This document shows positions 1 through 6,781 of a DNA stretch of 53,225 nucleotides, piece after piece; the stretch's first letter is position 1; each line of letters opens with the position of its first letter. Under the pieces are notes generated by a model, which was not told the DNA's origin, did not search any database, and saw only the letters and a program-made list of their open reading frames with translations. A program made the position numbers and the translations under genes. Origin of the DNA: an uncultured Verrucomicrobiales bacterium (GTDB lineage: Bacteria; Verrucomicrobiota; Verrucomicrobiia; Verrucomicrobiales; Akkermansiaceae); NCBI GenBank assembly GCA_937128235.1, contig CAKZMG010000346.1:1-53225 (forward strand), written 5' to 3'.

Positions 1-1157
1 ACATCCGCATGCCCCAATAACCTCTGGATCGATCTAATATCCGTCCCACCCTCCAACAAATGAGTAGCAAAACTATGTCTCAGCACATGACTAGTAACCC
101 TCTTATTTATATTTAATTTCCTCACCGTTCTCCTTATCGCCTCACCATAAACACTCGGATGCACATGATGTCTCCGCATCACACCACTATCAGGATCCTT
201 AGATTCACGCTCACTAGGAAACAACCAAAACCACTCCCAGCTCCTACTCGCATTAGGCATCTTCCTCGCCAGAGCACCCGGCATAGCCACACCCTCCGCT
301 CCTCTAGCTCTATCTTCGTCATAAAGCCTCCTGCAATGACCCAGCTGCCCCAGTAAATCCTCCTTCAAGCTCTCTGGGATCAGACTAACCCTATCCTTAT
401 TTCCTTTACCTCCACGGATCGTCACCTGACCCCGCTCCACATCTATATCCTTCACCCGCAAGCCCACAAGCTCCCGTAATCTCAGACCCGCTCCATACTG
501 TAGCTGCGTCTTTAGCCGATATTTAGGCTCAATTTTCTCAATCAACTCCAACACCTCAACCCTAGACAAAACCACAGGAATGTGACCACTACGCTTCCTC
601 ATGCGCACCTGCAAATCCACCTCATCTCTACCGCAAACATCTTTAAAAAAGAAAACCAACGCATTCAATGCCTGCTTCTGCGTAGCAAAACTGATAGCCG
701 TTTCTGTAACCAACCTACTAAGCCAATCCCGCGCACGCACCTCATTCAGCATCTCCCTAGCATCACCCACCTCCGTACCATACCGCACCACCCACCCAGC
801 ATAAGTCCTGCGTGTGTTCAGTGCCAGCCCTCTGCGCGCACCAGCCTGGTGCACAGCATTCCTCAGACGCTCGCTTAATGACTCATACCTTTGCCCATCA
901 CGCTCACAAATTTCCACCCAAGACAAAACCCACCGCATCGCCTCAGCCCACTGATCCAGCTGCCAGCTCTCACGCGCTTTAGACCTAACCACCTCTTGCC
1001 AAAATCGCTCAGCAGAACTTCTCCCTAGCTTTAACTCTTTAGAAACCCGCCAGTTCTCATACCAGCCTATAAAAAAACCATAGCTATCCTTCTCTCTAGG
1101 ATTCACGTCCCGAGAATGTAAAAGATCAGTTCGCCAACACGCTCTACTAGTAGTCAT
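1..1157 (-). CDS. intI: Integron integrase IntI, long N-terminal form (partial, C-terminus beyond window)
   Basis: Tyrosine recombinase that joins cassettes at attI and attC. Reading the minus strand from ATG 1157 gives 385 residues with no stop to the window edge. The C-terminal half has the catalytic Arg region ([17 protein letters not shown]), the integron-specific insertion (SWEWFWLFP, then RRHHVHP) and the box II signature [12 protein letters not shown], followed by LLGHAD. The insertion separates true IntI from XerC/D; the nucleophilic Tyr lies off the edge. About 110 residues precede the usual SAM-like DNA-binding domain, with Trp-rich helices ([17 protein letters not shown]), so it is longer than class 1 IntI (337 aa). 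It diverges from plus-strand cassettes starting at 1439, the normal integron layout. Function is confident; the role of the extension is unknown. Confidence 0.93.
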   Translation of the reverse strand, partial: MTTSRACWRTDLLHSRDVNPREKDSYGFFIGWYENWRVSKELKLGRSSAERFWQEVVRSKARESWQLDQWAEAMRWVLSWVEICERDGQRYESLSERLRNAVHQAGARRGLALNTRRTYAGWVVRYGTEVGDAREMLNEVRARDWLSRLVTETAISFATQKQALNALVFFFKDVCGRDEVDLQVRMRKRSGHIPVVLSRVEVLELIEKIEPKYRLKTQLQYGAGLRLRELVGLRVKDIDVERGQVTIRGGKGNKDRVSLIPESLKEDLLGQLGHCRRLYDEDRARGAEGVAMPGALARKMPNASRSWEWFWLFPSERESKDPDSGVMRRHHVHPSVYGEAIRRTVRKLNINKRVTSHVLRHSFATHLLEGGTDIRSIQRLLGHAD

Positions 1158-1439
1158 TAGACCATGTAATCTTTAGAACACTATACAGTCAATAAAAAAC
1201 AGCTAGTTTCGTTTTTCCAGAAAATCAAGAACACCTGATTAACCAATATCAAGGGCATGATATCAGTTCGTAAATTTTTCTAAAACATAAATGCATGCAA
1301 AACAAATAAATAAGTCATTTTTTGAATTTACTCCACCGTCCATTCATTGCAGTATAAGTAAAGAAAAGAAAACCACTCTTTTAAAACCAGCTGAAAAGCC
1401 AAGATGTGATATCGCATCGGGAAGAGTGATCTAATACTG
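1158..1439 (+). other. attI region of integron 1
   Basis: AT-rich non-coding stretch between the divergent integrase gene and the first cassette. The insertion point is read at 1439, where GTTCGGC (1439-1445) begins the first cassette, followed by TAAAT as in the other cassettes here. The cassette promoter and integrase promoter should lie in this interval, but no convincing -35/-10 pair with proper spacing was found. The exact left limit of attI cannot be set from sequence alone. Confidence 0.6.
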
Positions 1440-1450
1440 TTCGGCTAAAT

Positions 1451-2074
1451 ATGAAGAAGTCTCAGCTAAAAAGAAGATGGAAAGATGAAGACTTCATCCA
1501 AGGTTTGTCTTTTCCTCTAGATAGGCTACCTAGCGAGATAGAACTGCAAGGTGCTGATATACGTGGTGCTGTTAAGCTAGGTCTAGATTTTCCTCTACAT
1601 TTGTTTCAGTTGTATCAAGTCTCGACGTCTAATGTAGATTTTACATACAGCGACGGTGCTCTAGGGATTCGGCAGTCGGTATTGAGCTCTTGTAGCTTCG
1701 ATGAATTTAAGTTTGATAGAGCTTCATCTTTTTATAACAGTAGTTTTACCAAGTGTAGTTTCCTCAGTTGTCGACTGAGAGCAGATATTTCGGACTGCAC
1801 TTTTACAGACTGTAATTTTGACTCTTCTAAGTTCGCTGGAGGATCTTCGGAATACGGTTTTACAAGGTGTGTATTTGAGAATTGTTCCTTCAGTGAAGCA
1901 GAGTGGAAGGGAACCTTTTTTAAGGCATGTAAGTTTATTGATTGTGATTTGAAGGGATTTAAGGTTAGTAAGTCATTAGTTACAGCAATAAGTCATGTTG
2001 GTTGTTCAGGCGATATTGAAGAGGTTTTTGTTGGTTCTGAAGTAAGGCGAATATCAGTTCTAAACCGAGACTAA
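1451..2074 (+). CDS. Pentapeptide-repeat protein, integron cassette 1
   Basis: 207 aa. Residues from about 75 to 170 are built of five-residue units with Phe at the central position and frequent Cys (SCSFDEFKF, KCSFLSCRL, DCTFTDCNF, NCSFSEAEW, ACKFIDCDL). This is the pattern of the right-handed quadrilateral beta-helix of pentapeptide-repeat proteins. Some relatives mimic DNA and protect gyrase; most have no known role, and none can be assigned here. There is no signal peptide or membrane segment. The ATG lies only 6 bases after the R' box at 1439-1445 with no visible Shine-Dalgarno, as is common for cassette genes. Its attC follows directly. Fold assignment is good, function unknown. Confidence 0.75.
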   Translation: MKKSQLKRRWKDEDFIQGLSFPLDRLPSEIELQGADIRGAVKLGLDFPLHLFQLYQVSTSNVDFTYSDGALGIRQSVLSSCSFDEFKFDRASSFYNSSFTKCSFLSCRLRADISDCTFTDCNFDSSKFAGGSSEYGFTRCVFENCSFSEAEWKGTFFKACKFIDCDLKGFKVSKSLVTAISHVGCSGDIEEVFVGSEVRRISVLNRD

Positions 2075-2077
2075 CTT

Positions 2078-2208
2078 GCCGAACAAGACGAGTCATAGCA
2101 ACATACTACCATCGGCCGCGTGAAGAAAGTTGACAGGAAGTTAGGAGGTTTTAATATGCAGTAGAGATCCGCTTACAGGTAGTATGCGCATGCTCTTGAA
2201 CGTTCTGC
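2078..2208 (+). other. attC: attC site of cassette 1
   Basis: 131-bp recombination site. R'' is GCCGAAC (2078-2084) and R' is GTTCTGC (2202-2208). The inner arms include the exact 9-bp inverted repeat CATACTACC (2102-2110) with GGTAGTATG (2178-2186). The next cassette starts with TAAGAAT after R'. Length, paired boxes and imperfect arms match an attC that folds as a bottom-strand hairpin. The fourth base of R' is C instead of the textbook purine. Confidence 0.82.
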
Positions 2209-2295
2209 TAAGAATTCACCCGTTAGATCAATTCACCATTTTAAATGGAATGGCATTGTTCTGATCAATATGAAACTACATTTCTACATAGAATT

Positions 2296-2478
2296 ATGAA
2301 GACCGATATTCTCATGATAATTGTCGGAATTAGTATTTGGGTATTCTTTGAATGGTTGAGAAATACCGAACGCTATCGAAAACAAGGCACATTCCATTTA
2401 ATGTTAGCAGGTCTAGTTGGAGTATGTATTTGTATAGGTGGATCTATCGTCTTTATAATAAGATCTTTCCTTGCATAG
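2296..2478 (+). CDS. Small membrane protein, integron cassette 2
   Basis: 60 aa if started at ATG 2296 (MKTDILM...). An upstream in-frame ATG at 2245 would add 17 polar residues. Two hydrophobic segments are visible: IVGISIWVFFEWL and, after a charged loop with TERYRKQGTF, LAGLVGVCICIGGSIVFII. It has the look of a two-helix inner-membrane protein. No family was recognised. Small membrane proteins are typical cassette cargo, and the position between two attC sites supports a real gene. No Shine-Dalgarno decides the start. Confidence 0.55.
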   Translation: MKTDILMIIVGISIWVFFEWLRNTERYRKQGTFHLMLAGLVGVCICIGGSIVFIIRSFLA

Positions 2479-2562
2479 CAAAGATGAACAGCTAGCCTAT
2501 TCTATGAAACGCACTGAAAACCAGTAAGCGACTCATCCAATGAAACCCAATCAAAATGCAGA

Positions 2563-3341
2563 ATCGGGTAGGTGAGGGATTTTAACCCTCACCCCCCACA
2601 CCACCTGCCATACGGATTTGCCTTTGGGCTCTGCGGTTTGACTTCGTGGTTTAGGTTTGCAGTGTAGCTCGGCGGTTTCAATGTGTCAGACTTACTTCCT
2701 CTTAGGTTGGTTTAGTACTTTCTTGAGGATAGCGAGCATTCACCCATTGTGTTTCTAGGCTGTGGAGTCCTTGGTCTTCTAGCCACACGTTCGTCAGTGC
2801 ATTGCGCACTATTTCTATGTGACTAACTCGCCATGCTCCCTTGCGACTTCCCAAAGTTAATTCGCTAATTTCACTCTGTCCCTTGGTGCGCCTAGCTTGA
2901 GCAGGTTCAATCGCCTCGCACGCGGTCGCTTCCATTGTTTATCCCTACGGGCTCTGCGGTCTGGCTTCGCATTGTAAATGAGCTATCGCTCTGTGCAGTC
3001 CAATAAAACATCCGCATTCTTCGACGTATCCAGCTGTCTAGCTCGCGCACTTCTCTGAAGAGTTGAATGACAGGATTCTTAGGAACTGCCGCGCTCTTAT
3101 TCATAGCTTGCCTGTGGCATCTCGTCCCACTCTCCAGACCTCGTATGAGGTTCTTATTCATCAGCTGGCAGATGTCCGATAACCTTCCTTCCCACAATCC
3201 CTCGCGGTCATGCAGTTGGCTTCTCGTAGTTCTTTTCATAGCTAGCAATTTCATTTGTTCTTCTATGTTCATTCCATTATAACAAGGGACTTGAACCCTT
3301 TCTAACTCCAGTGTATGCTTCGCACACACAAGACGTCGCAC
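2563..3341 (-). mobile_element. Internally deleted group IIC (attC-type) intron
   Basis: On the minus strand the element starts GTGCGAC (3341-3335), a group II 5' end. It has domain I-like sequence (GAAGGTTATCGGACA, GAGGTCTGGAGAG) and ends with a domain V/VI-like region: GGTGGTGTGGGG, then hairpin GTGAGGG/CCCTCAC (pairing 2572-2578 with 2586-2592), then CCTACCCGAT at 2563. This order and ending are typical of bacterial group IIC introns, a subset of which insert in integron attC sites. Intact members are about 2 kb; here only about 780 bp remain because most of the reverse-transcriptase gene in domain IV is lost. It lies on the bottom strand beside R'' of attC 2. The 5' boundary is less certain than the 3' one. 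Confidence 0.8.
2702..3075 (-). pseudogene. Remnant of group II intron reverse transcriptase/maturase (C-terminal pieces)
   Basis: Two separated pieces of the C-terminal maturase/X-domain region remain in different frames. The first encodes REVRELDSWIRRRMRMFYW (about 3075-3000), the usual segment near the maturase end. The second encodes SRKGAWRVSHIEIV and WLEDQGLHSLETQW (about 2860-2710), the usual C-terminal motif. Between them lie an insertion and a frameshift, although a short piece RPRARRLNLLKLG survives in a third frame. The RT core with YADD is absent. The intron can neither encode its own mobility protein nor be expected to move without help in trans. Confidence 0.8.
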
Positions 3342-3466
3342 GAGATCGCTGACAGCGCTTGCTTTATTCTACCCTTAGTGTAGTTTGGAAGTGTTCCACT
3401 GTTTCCGAGCTGATTTGCAGTTCATGTCAGCGACACGTGGACTCTACGTTCGGCTAAAAATCCACC

Positions 3467-3928
3467 ATGCACCGTTACTCTAACCTTCACAAATACTCCG
3501 CTCGGTTTCTGGCTATAGTAGGAATGTGTTGGGCTGCTCTATTGTTGTTTTATGGGATTGGCATACCTCTATTAGGTTGGGCGGTTAATTTAATGTATGC
3601 CCCAGGCTGGATGATTTTTTGTGGTTGGTGGAAGATCTCAGATGGAAAACCTGTATTGAAGAGCGTTAGATTATTTTGGATTCTTTCGACTTGTGTGAAC
3701 CTTGCATATTACATTATTCATCTGGGAGTTTGGAATAAGAGTTGGTCATTTTCTAACTCATTAGACACTGAAGGTATTTGGTGGCTAGTAACTATTGTCA
3801 TTTCTCTTATCTGCGCGCTAACAAAACCCGCAAAACAAGATATTTCAGGAAACAATCCAGCTAATCTAACCATCACAATGAAACCAATAAAAATGCCTAA
3901 CAAACTACTGAGGCCATCCGGCAAGTAA
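3467..3928 (+). CDS. Membrane protein, integron cassette 3
   Basis: 153 aa, starting 12 bases after R' (3448-3454). Four hydrophobic segments are visible: LAIVGMCWAALLLFYGIG, LGWAVNLMYAPGWMIF, LFWILSTCVNLAYYIIHL and IWWLVTIVISLICAL. The last 11 codons run into the attC R'' box (GCCTAAC, 3895-3901), so the natural stop may have been lost or the C-terminus may be written by the recombination site. No family was recognised. It is likely a small inner-membrane protein and typical cassette cargo. Confidence is good that it is a gene; function is unknown. Confidence 0.6.
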   Translation: MHRYSNLHKYSARFLAIVGMCWAALLLFYGIGIPLLGWAVNLMYAPGWMIFCGWWKISDGKPVLKSVRLFWILSTCVNLAYYIIHLGVWNKSWSFSNSLDTEGIWWLVTIVISLICALTKPAKQDISGNNPANLTITMKPIKMPNKLLRPSGK

Positions 3929-3931
3929 AAT
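3895..3931 (+). other. attC: Half attC site of cassette 3 (truncated)
   Basis: R'' GCCTAAC (3895-3901) is the only canonical RYYYAAC box in array 1. It is preceded by AAACCAATAAAAAT, the flank shared with other cassettes. The L'' arm begins, but within 30 bases the sequence becomes a minus-strand transposase remnant and no partner R' is found. The site is probably not functional. Confidence 0.6.
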
Positions 3932-4096
3932 TTACGAAAGTTTTTCACAATATCTTGGGTGGGTGGTTCTTATGGTTTCAATAAAGCTTACTAGTGGGCT
4001 GGAGGATTTTTCTAGGGCTGCTAAATAGGCTTTTTCATCGTAGAGTTCGTGGTTTTTCCAGCAGCGGAAGAGGATCCTTAACCACTTGTTAACCTA
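3932..4096 (-). pseudogene. Transposase C-terminal fragment
   Basis: The minus strand encodes about 54 residues ending at the stop at 3934-3932, including KWLRILFRCWKNHELYD and KAYLAALEKSSSPL. An in-frame TAG lies just upstream, so only a tail is left. The pattern resembles C-termini of IS110-type transposases, but the family call is weak. Next to it lies GGGTCTGTCCCGAATGGCAC (4110-4129), which may belong to the end of the same element. The insertion explains the loss of the right half of attC 3 and of the 5' end of the next cassette gene. Confidence 0.45.
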
Positions 4097-4109
4097 AAAA
4101 GGGTCTGTC

Positions 4110-4399
4110 CCGAATGGCACGCGCAACTTCCGTCTAGTTGTGCTGGGGCTTTTGTTAATGTTTATGTTGGAGCAATAACACTAAGAGAAGCTCTTAATAA
4201 ATCCGAAGCTCACCTCTTTGAGGACAAATATAAACCAATTGATATTAGTTGCGCGTATGAACTAGACCTCGATATAGCCGATTATGATACAGACGAAAAA
4301 GGATACCCGAATAACAAAGATTTAGAAGTCGTAAGAGATGAAGAAGGATATTGGTATGGACCGTTCAATACATTTCCTTATGATGATGACAATGTATAA
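4110..4399 (+). pseudogene. 5'-truncated cassette gene (cassette 4)
   Basis: An open frame with coding character ends at TAA 4397-4399 directly before attC 4. It has no start codon: the frame runs upstream into transposase-associated sequence. The readable part encodes VNVYVGAITLREALNKSEAHLF, then an acidic, aromatic tail with DYDTDEKGYPNN and GYWYGPFNTFPYDDD. About 82 residues from 4154 look genuine. No family was recognised. It appears to be the C-terminal part of a cassette protein decapitated by the neighbouring insertion. Confidence 0.5.
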
Positions 4400-4413
4400 A
4401 TCGAAATAAAAAT

Positions 4414-4547
4414 GGAGAACAAGGAGCTCCATACAACGTCTTATCCGCGCGAGCGTTCGGGCTTCGATATTGACGTTTAGTAGGGGATCGATTATTCTGA
4501 CCACATCACCACACGGGATAAGCCGTTGGTGAGCAAATACGTTCGCT
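4414..4547 (+). other. attC: attC site of cassette 4
   Basis: 134-bp site. R'' is GGAGAAC (4414-4420), preceded by AATAAAAAT, and R' is GTTCGCT (4541-4547), followed by AAAAAATG. The arms pair well: CAACGTCTTATCC (4434 onward) against GGATAAGCCGTTG (4515 onward), with one unpaired base, the kind of extrahelical base that sets strand choice in attC hairpins. It is the best-preserved attC in array 1 beside attC 1. Confidence 0.8.
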
Positions 4548-4590
4548 AAAAAATGTTGCGTTCTCTCGTAATTCCAACTATTATTTGTGC

Positions 4591-4797
4591 ATGCTAAAAG
4601 TATCAGAAATATGTAATGAAGTCTCATTACTTCCATCACAAGACAGAGCTGAGGTAGCAGCTTACATTCTAGGAGGATTATCCGATATTCCTTATAGTGT
4701 TGATGACGAAGAGGTTCACCGTAGAAGTGCAGAGCTAGATTCAGGCGAAGTGAAAGCCTTGAGCCATGAAGAATTCCTCAAGGCTTGCGGAAGATGA
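4591..4797 (+). CDS. Antitoxin of RelE/ParE-type module, cassette 5
   Basis: 68 aa from ATG 4591. It matches the short 'addiction module component' antitoxin pattern: SEICNEVSLLPSQDRAEVAAYIL followed by VDDEEVHRRSAELDSGEVKALSHEEF. The tail with (E/D)xxxRxxELDSGxVxxxxxEE is characteristic of antitoxins paired with ParE/RelE toxins. An earlier TTG at 4585 is possible but ATG is preferred. Its stop overlaps the start of the toxin by four bases (ATGA at 4794-4797), so the pair is translationally coupled. Toxin-antitoxin cassettes are common in chromosomal integrons, where they are thought to stabilise the array. Confidence 0.8.
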   Translation: MLKVSEICNEVSLLPSQDRAEVAAYILGGLSDIPYSVDDEEVHRRSAELDSGEVKALSHEEFLKACGR

Positions 4798-5090
4798 ACA
4801 AAAAAATTTATTACCACCCGTCAGCAGTTAAAGATGCTCGACAAATAACTAAGGATTATGAGAAGAAGTCTGAGAATCTAGCCGATGAGTTTTGGGCAGA
4901 ACTAACATTTGCTTTAGCTAGTATAGAAGAGCATCCAGAAAGACATCACTTTGATGTAACTGGCAAGAGAAGGAATAATCTAAAAAAGTTCCCCTTCCAC
5001 ATTTTGTTTGAAGAACGATTAGATGACATCAAGATTCTTGTAATCAAACATCACAGGAGAAATCCATCATATGGAACCCGAAGAAAATAA
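4794..5090 (+). CDS. RelE/ParE-family toxin, cassette 5
   Basis: 98 aa starting at ATG 4794 inside the antitoxin stop (ATGA overlap). The sequence has the ParE/RelE plan: YYHPSAVKDARQITKDYEKKSENLADEFWAEL, EHPERHHFDVTGKRRNNLKKFPFHILFE, and a final strand IKILVIKHHRRNPSYGTRR. The pattern 'RR..LKKFPFHI.F' before 'I.VL.V.H..R.P.YW..R' is the usual core of this superfamily. Whether it cuts mRNA at the ribosome (RelE-like) or blocks gyrase (ParE-like) cannot be told. Its attC follows immediately but lacks a recognisable R'. Confidence 0.82.
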   Translation: MNKKIYYHPSAVKDARQITKDYEKKSENLADEFWAELTFALASIEEHPERHHFDVTGKRRNNLKKFPFHILFEERLDDIKILVIKHHRRNPSYGTRRK

Positions 5091-5094
5091 AAAT

Positions 5095-5158
5095 GCAGAA
5101 CAAGATAGAATGAGAAGGTAGTCGCGGTCGCTTCAGCGATCTGACATACTACCTTACT
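5095..5158 (+). other. attC: Degenerate attC at the end of array 1
   Basis: R'' GCAGAAC (5095-5101) with the AATAAAAAT flank is followed by AAG, as in the other sites. A hairpin then pairs AAGGTAGT (about 5115) with ACTACCTT (about 5148), but no GTTNNNC partner box follows. This looks like a truncated attC. No further attC is seen to the right, so it marks the end of the array. Confidence 0.55.
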
Positions 5159-5278
5159 ATGAAAAATAAAACATACGCACCAGGATCTATACAAGTAGCC
5201 ACCCATGCAGTCGTAAAAATCATTAGTGATTTATATCGAGAAACTACCATCTATTTTAAGCCGACTAAAAAGGGCTAA
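5159..5278 (+). CDS. Short ORF after the last attC remnant
   Basis: 39 codons from ATG 5159 to TAA 5276-5278, encoding a short protein that begins MKNKTYAPGSIQVATHAV and continues with VVKIISDLYRETTIYF. Residue composition looks like coding sequence, but it is short, has no clear ribosome site and starts within the attC remnant. It may be the head of a lost cassette gene. From 5279 to 5398 nothing further could be recognised. Confidence 0.25.
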   Translation: MKNKTYAPGSIQVATHAVVKIISDLYRETTIYFKPTKKG

Positions 5279-5398
5279 AAATACTCCAAACAGTCAGCTA
5301 CATTTCTCTTCAAGTCCTGCTCCGCGCTACATTCACACCCTAACAATTTGACGGAGAACTTTAACTCCAAGTAGCACTTAGAGACTCATTTCATTTCG

Positions 5399-6745
5399 CT
5401 ACAAGGAAGTTACCCTACGTAGCACAAGTCTCCCATAGAAAATAGTGACGATGGCTAGAGCGACATTGATCACTACTGATCCCCACCAGAAGGTCACTAG
5501 GTCCACATTCCAGACTCTCACGATGAGGTAGAAAACGCCTAGTGGTAAGATTATTTTGCGGATAATGGACTCCACGAAGCCATACATGGGTCGCTTCACA
5601 GCCTGAAGGAATCCGATGAAAATGAAGCCCATTACATATGCCCACTGCATCACGGTGACAATGCGCACATAGGTAGAACCAACGCTGATCACTTCTGGAT
5701 CAGATGTGAAGAGCCGGACTAGTGGGGTGGCTAGTAGGAACATCACCACTGAAGAAATGGCGATAAGGATAATGCCGTAGCGAATACAGAGACGGACACA
5801 TTCGTTGACCCTTTCTCGCTCACCCGCCCCATTGTTCTGCCCTACGATGGAAATGATCGCCGAGCTGAGACCGATGGCGGGGAGTAGGAAAATTTGTTCA
5901 ATTCTAGTGCCTACTCCAAAGGCGGCGACCGCTACTTCTCCGTAGGAATTTAAGTAATAAGTCATCACGAAGAACCCCAGAGCGATGGACATCATGTTAA
6001 AAGCTGTCGGGATGCCTTGCTTTAAAATTTCTCCATAGACTCTGAGCTGAGGGATGAAGAAGCCTGCATTACATTTCTTCAGGTATCCTCTACGCATCAC
6101 CGTCATCAGAAGATACGCACTGCCTAGGATCTGGATCACTACCGTAGCAAGAGCGATCCCGCGTATTCCCATCGCCGGAAGCCCCAGACCACCATAGAGA
6201 AACCATGGATCTAAAATGAGATTAAGAAAGAACCCTACTACCAAAACTTTTCCGAAAGTCTTGCTGTCACCATGCGCGAGCAAGATCGCATTGCACATGC
6301 TACTGAGAAGAAAGAACACTGAGCCCCAGAAAATAGGGGTAATGTATTCGGTAGCTAATCTCAGGGAATCGCCACTGGCATCCATCAGTCTGTAGAGCGG
6401 CTCGGCACCGAAGACTCCCACCAGCATGAGACCTAGCGCACAGAAAAAGCCGAGTGAAAATACCTGCCCTGAGTAGGCTCCCTCTTTTTCCAGATCATTC
6501 GCACCGATGGCATTTGCGATCAGGGCTGTGGCTCCTCTTGCTATACCCTCACTGATAGCAATGATAATGAAGAAGACCGGAAACGACAATGCCATAGCAG
6601 CGAGCGCGACCGTAGAAATCTGCCCCGCATAAAACGAGTCCACCACATTGTACATCGTGTTAAAAAAGAACCCGATACTCATCGGCAAAGCAATCCTGCG
6701 AATATGCCCTGAAAGTGGTCCAGTAGTAAGTGATGCGCCAGCCAT
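5399..6745 (-). CDS. MATE-family efflux transporter
   Basis: 448 aa, the usual length for multidrug and toxic compound extrusion proteins, which export drugs or metabolites through the inner membrane in exchange for Na+ or H+. The N-terminus (GPLSGHIRRIALPMSIGFFFNT) and the following MYNVVDSFYAGQ are the standard MATE entry. About twelve hydrophobic segments arranged as two six-helix halves follow. The second half opens with the related KQGIPTAFNMMSIALG. It ends about 120 bp beyond the integron remnants and is the first ordinary chromosomal gene to the right of array 1. It may be co-transcribed with the upstream dehydrogenase gene (gap 36 bp). Substrate cannot be predicted. Confidence 0.9.
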   Translation of the reverse strand: MAGASLTTGPLSGHIRRIALPMSIGFFFNTMYNVVDSFYAGQISTVALAAMALSFPVFFIIIAISEGIARGATALIANAIGANDLEKEGAYSGQVFSLGFFCALGLMLVGVFGAEPLYRLMDASGDSLRLATEYITPIFWGSVFFLLSSMCNAILLAHGDSKTFGKVLVVGFFLNLILDPWFLYGGLGLPAMGIRGIALATVVIQILGSAYLLMTVMRRGYLKKCNAGFFIPQLRVYGEILKQGIPTAFNMMSIALGFFVMTYYLNSYGEVAVAAFGVGTRIEQIFLLPAIGLSSAIISIVGQNNGAGERERVNECVRLCIRYGIILIAISSVVMFLLATPLVRLFTSDPEVISVGSTYVRIVTVMQWAYVMGFIFIGFLQAVKRPMYGFVESIIRKIILPLGVFYLIVRVWNVDLVTFWWGSVVINVALAIVTIFYGRLVLRRVTSL

Positions 6746-6781
6746 AAAAATCTTCTATATTAAATCTTAAATCCTAAATCT

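Larger units (their letters stand above)
2558..3454 (+). other. attC: attC site of cassette 2, interrupted by a group II intron
   Basis: The R'' remnant GCAGAA (2558-2563) is preceded by the AAAATG flank shared with other cassettes here, and R' is GTTCGGC (3448-3454). If the intron remnant at 2563-3341 is removed, the site is about 118 bp and its arms pair over 9 bp: TCGCTGACA (3346-3354) with TGTCAGCGA (3425-3433). The intron lies next to R'', outside the hairpin arms. The restored length is close to that of the other attC sites in the window (127-134 bp). Confidence 0.75.

Noticed and set aside
159-878. Plus-strand frames of 65-98 aa at the left edge
   Set aside because: They are shadows of the minus-strand integrase, which reads cleanly through the region with all IntI motifs.
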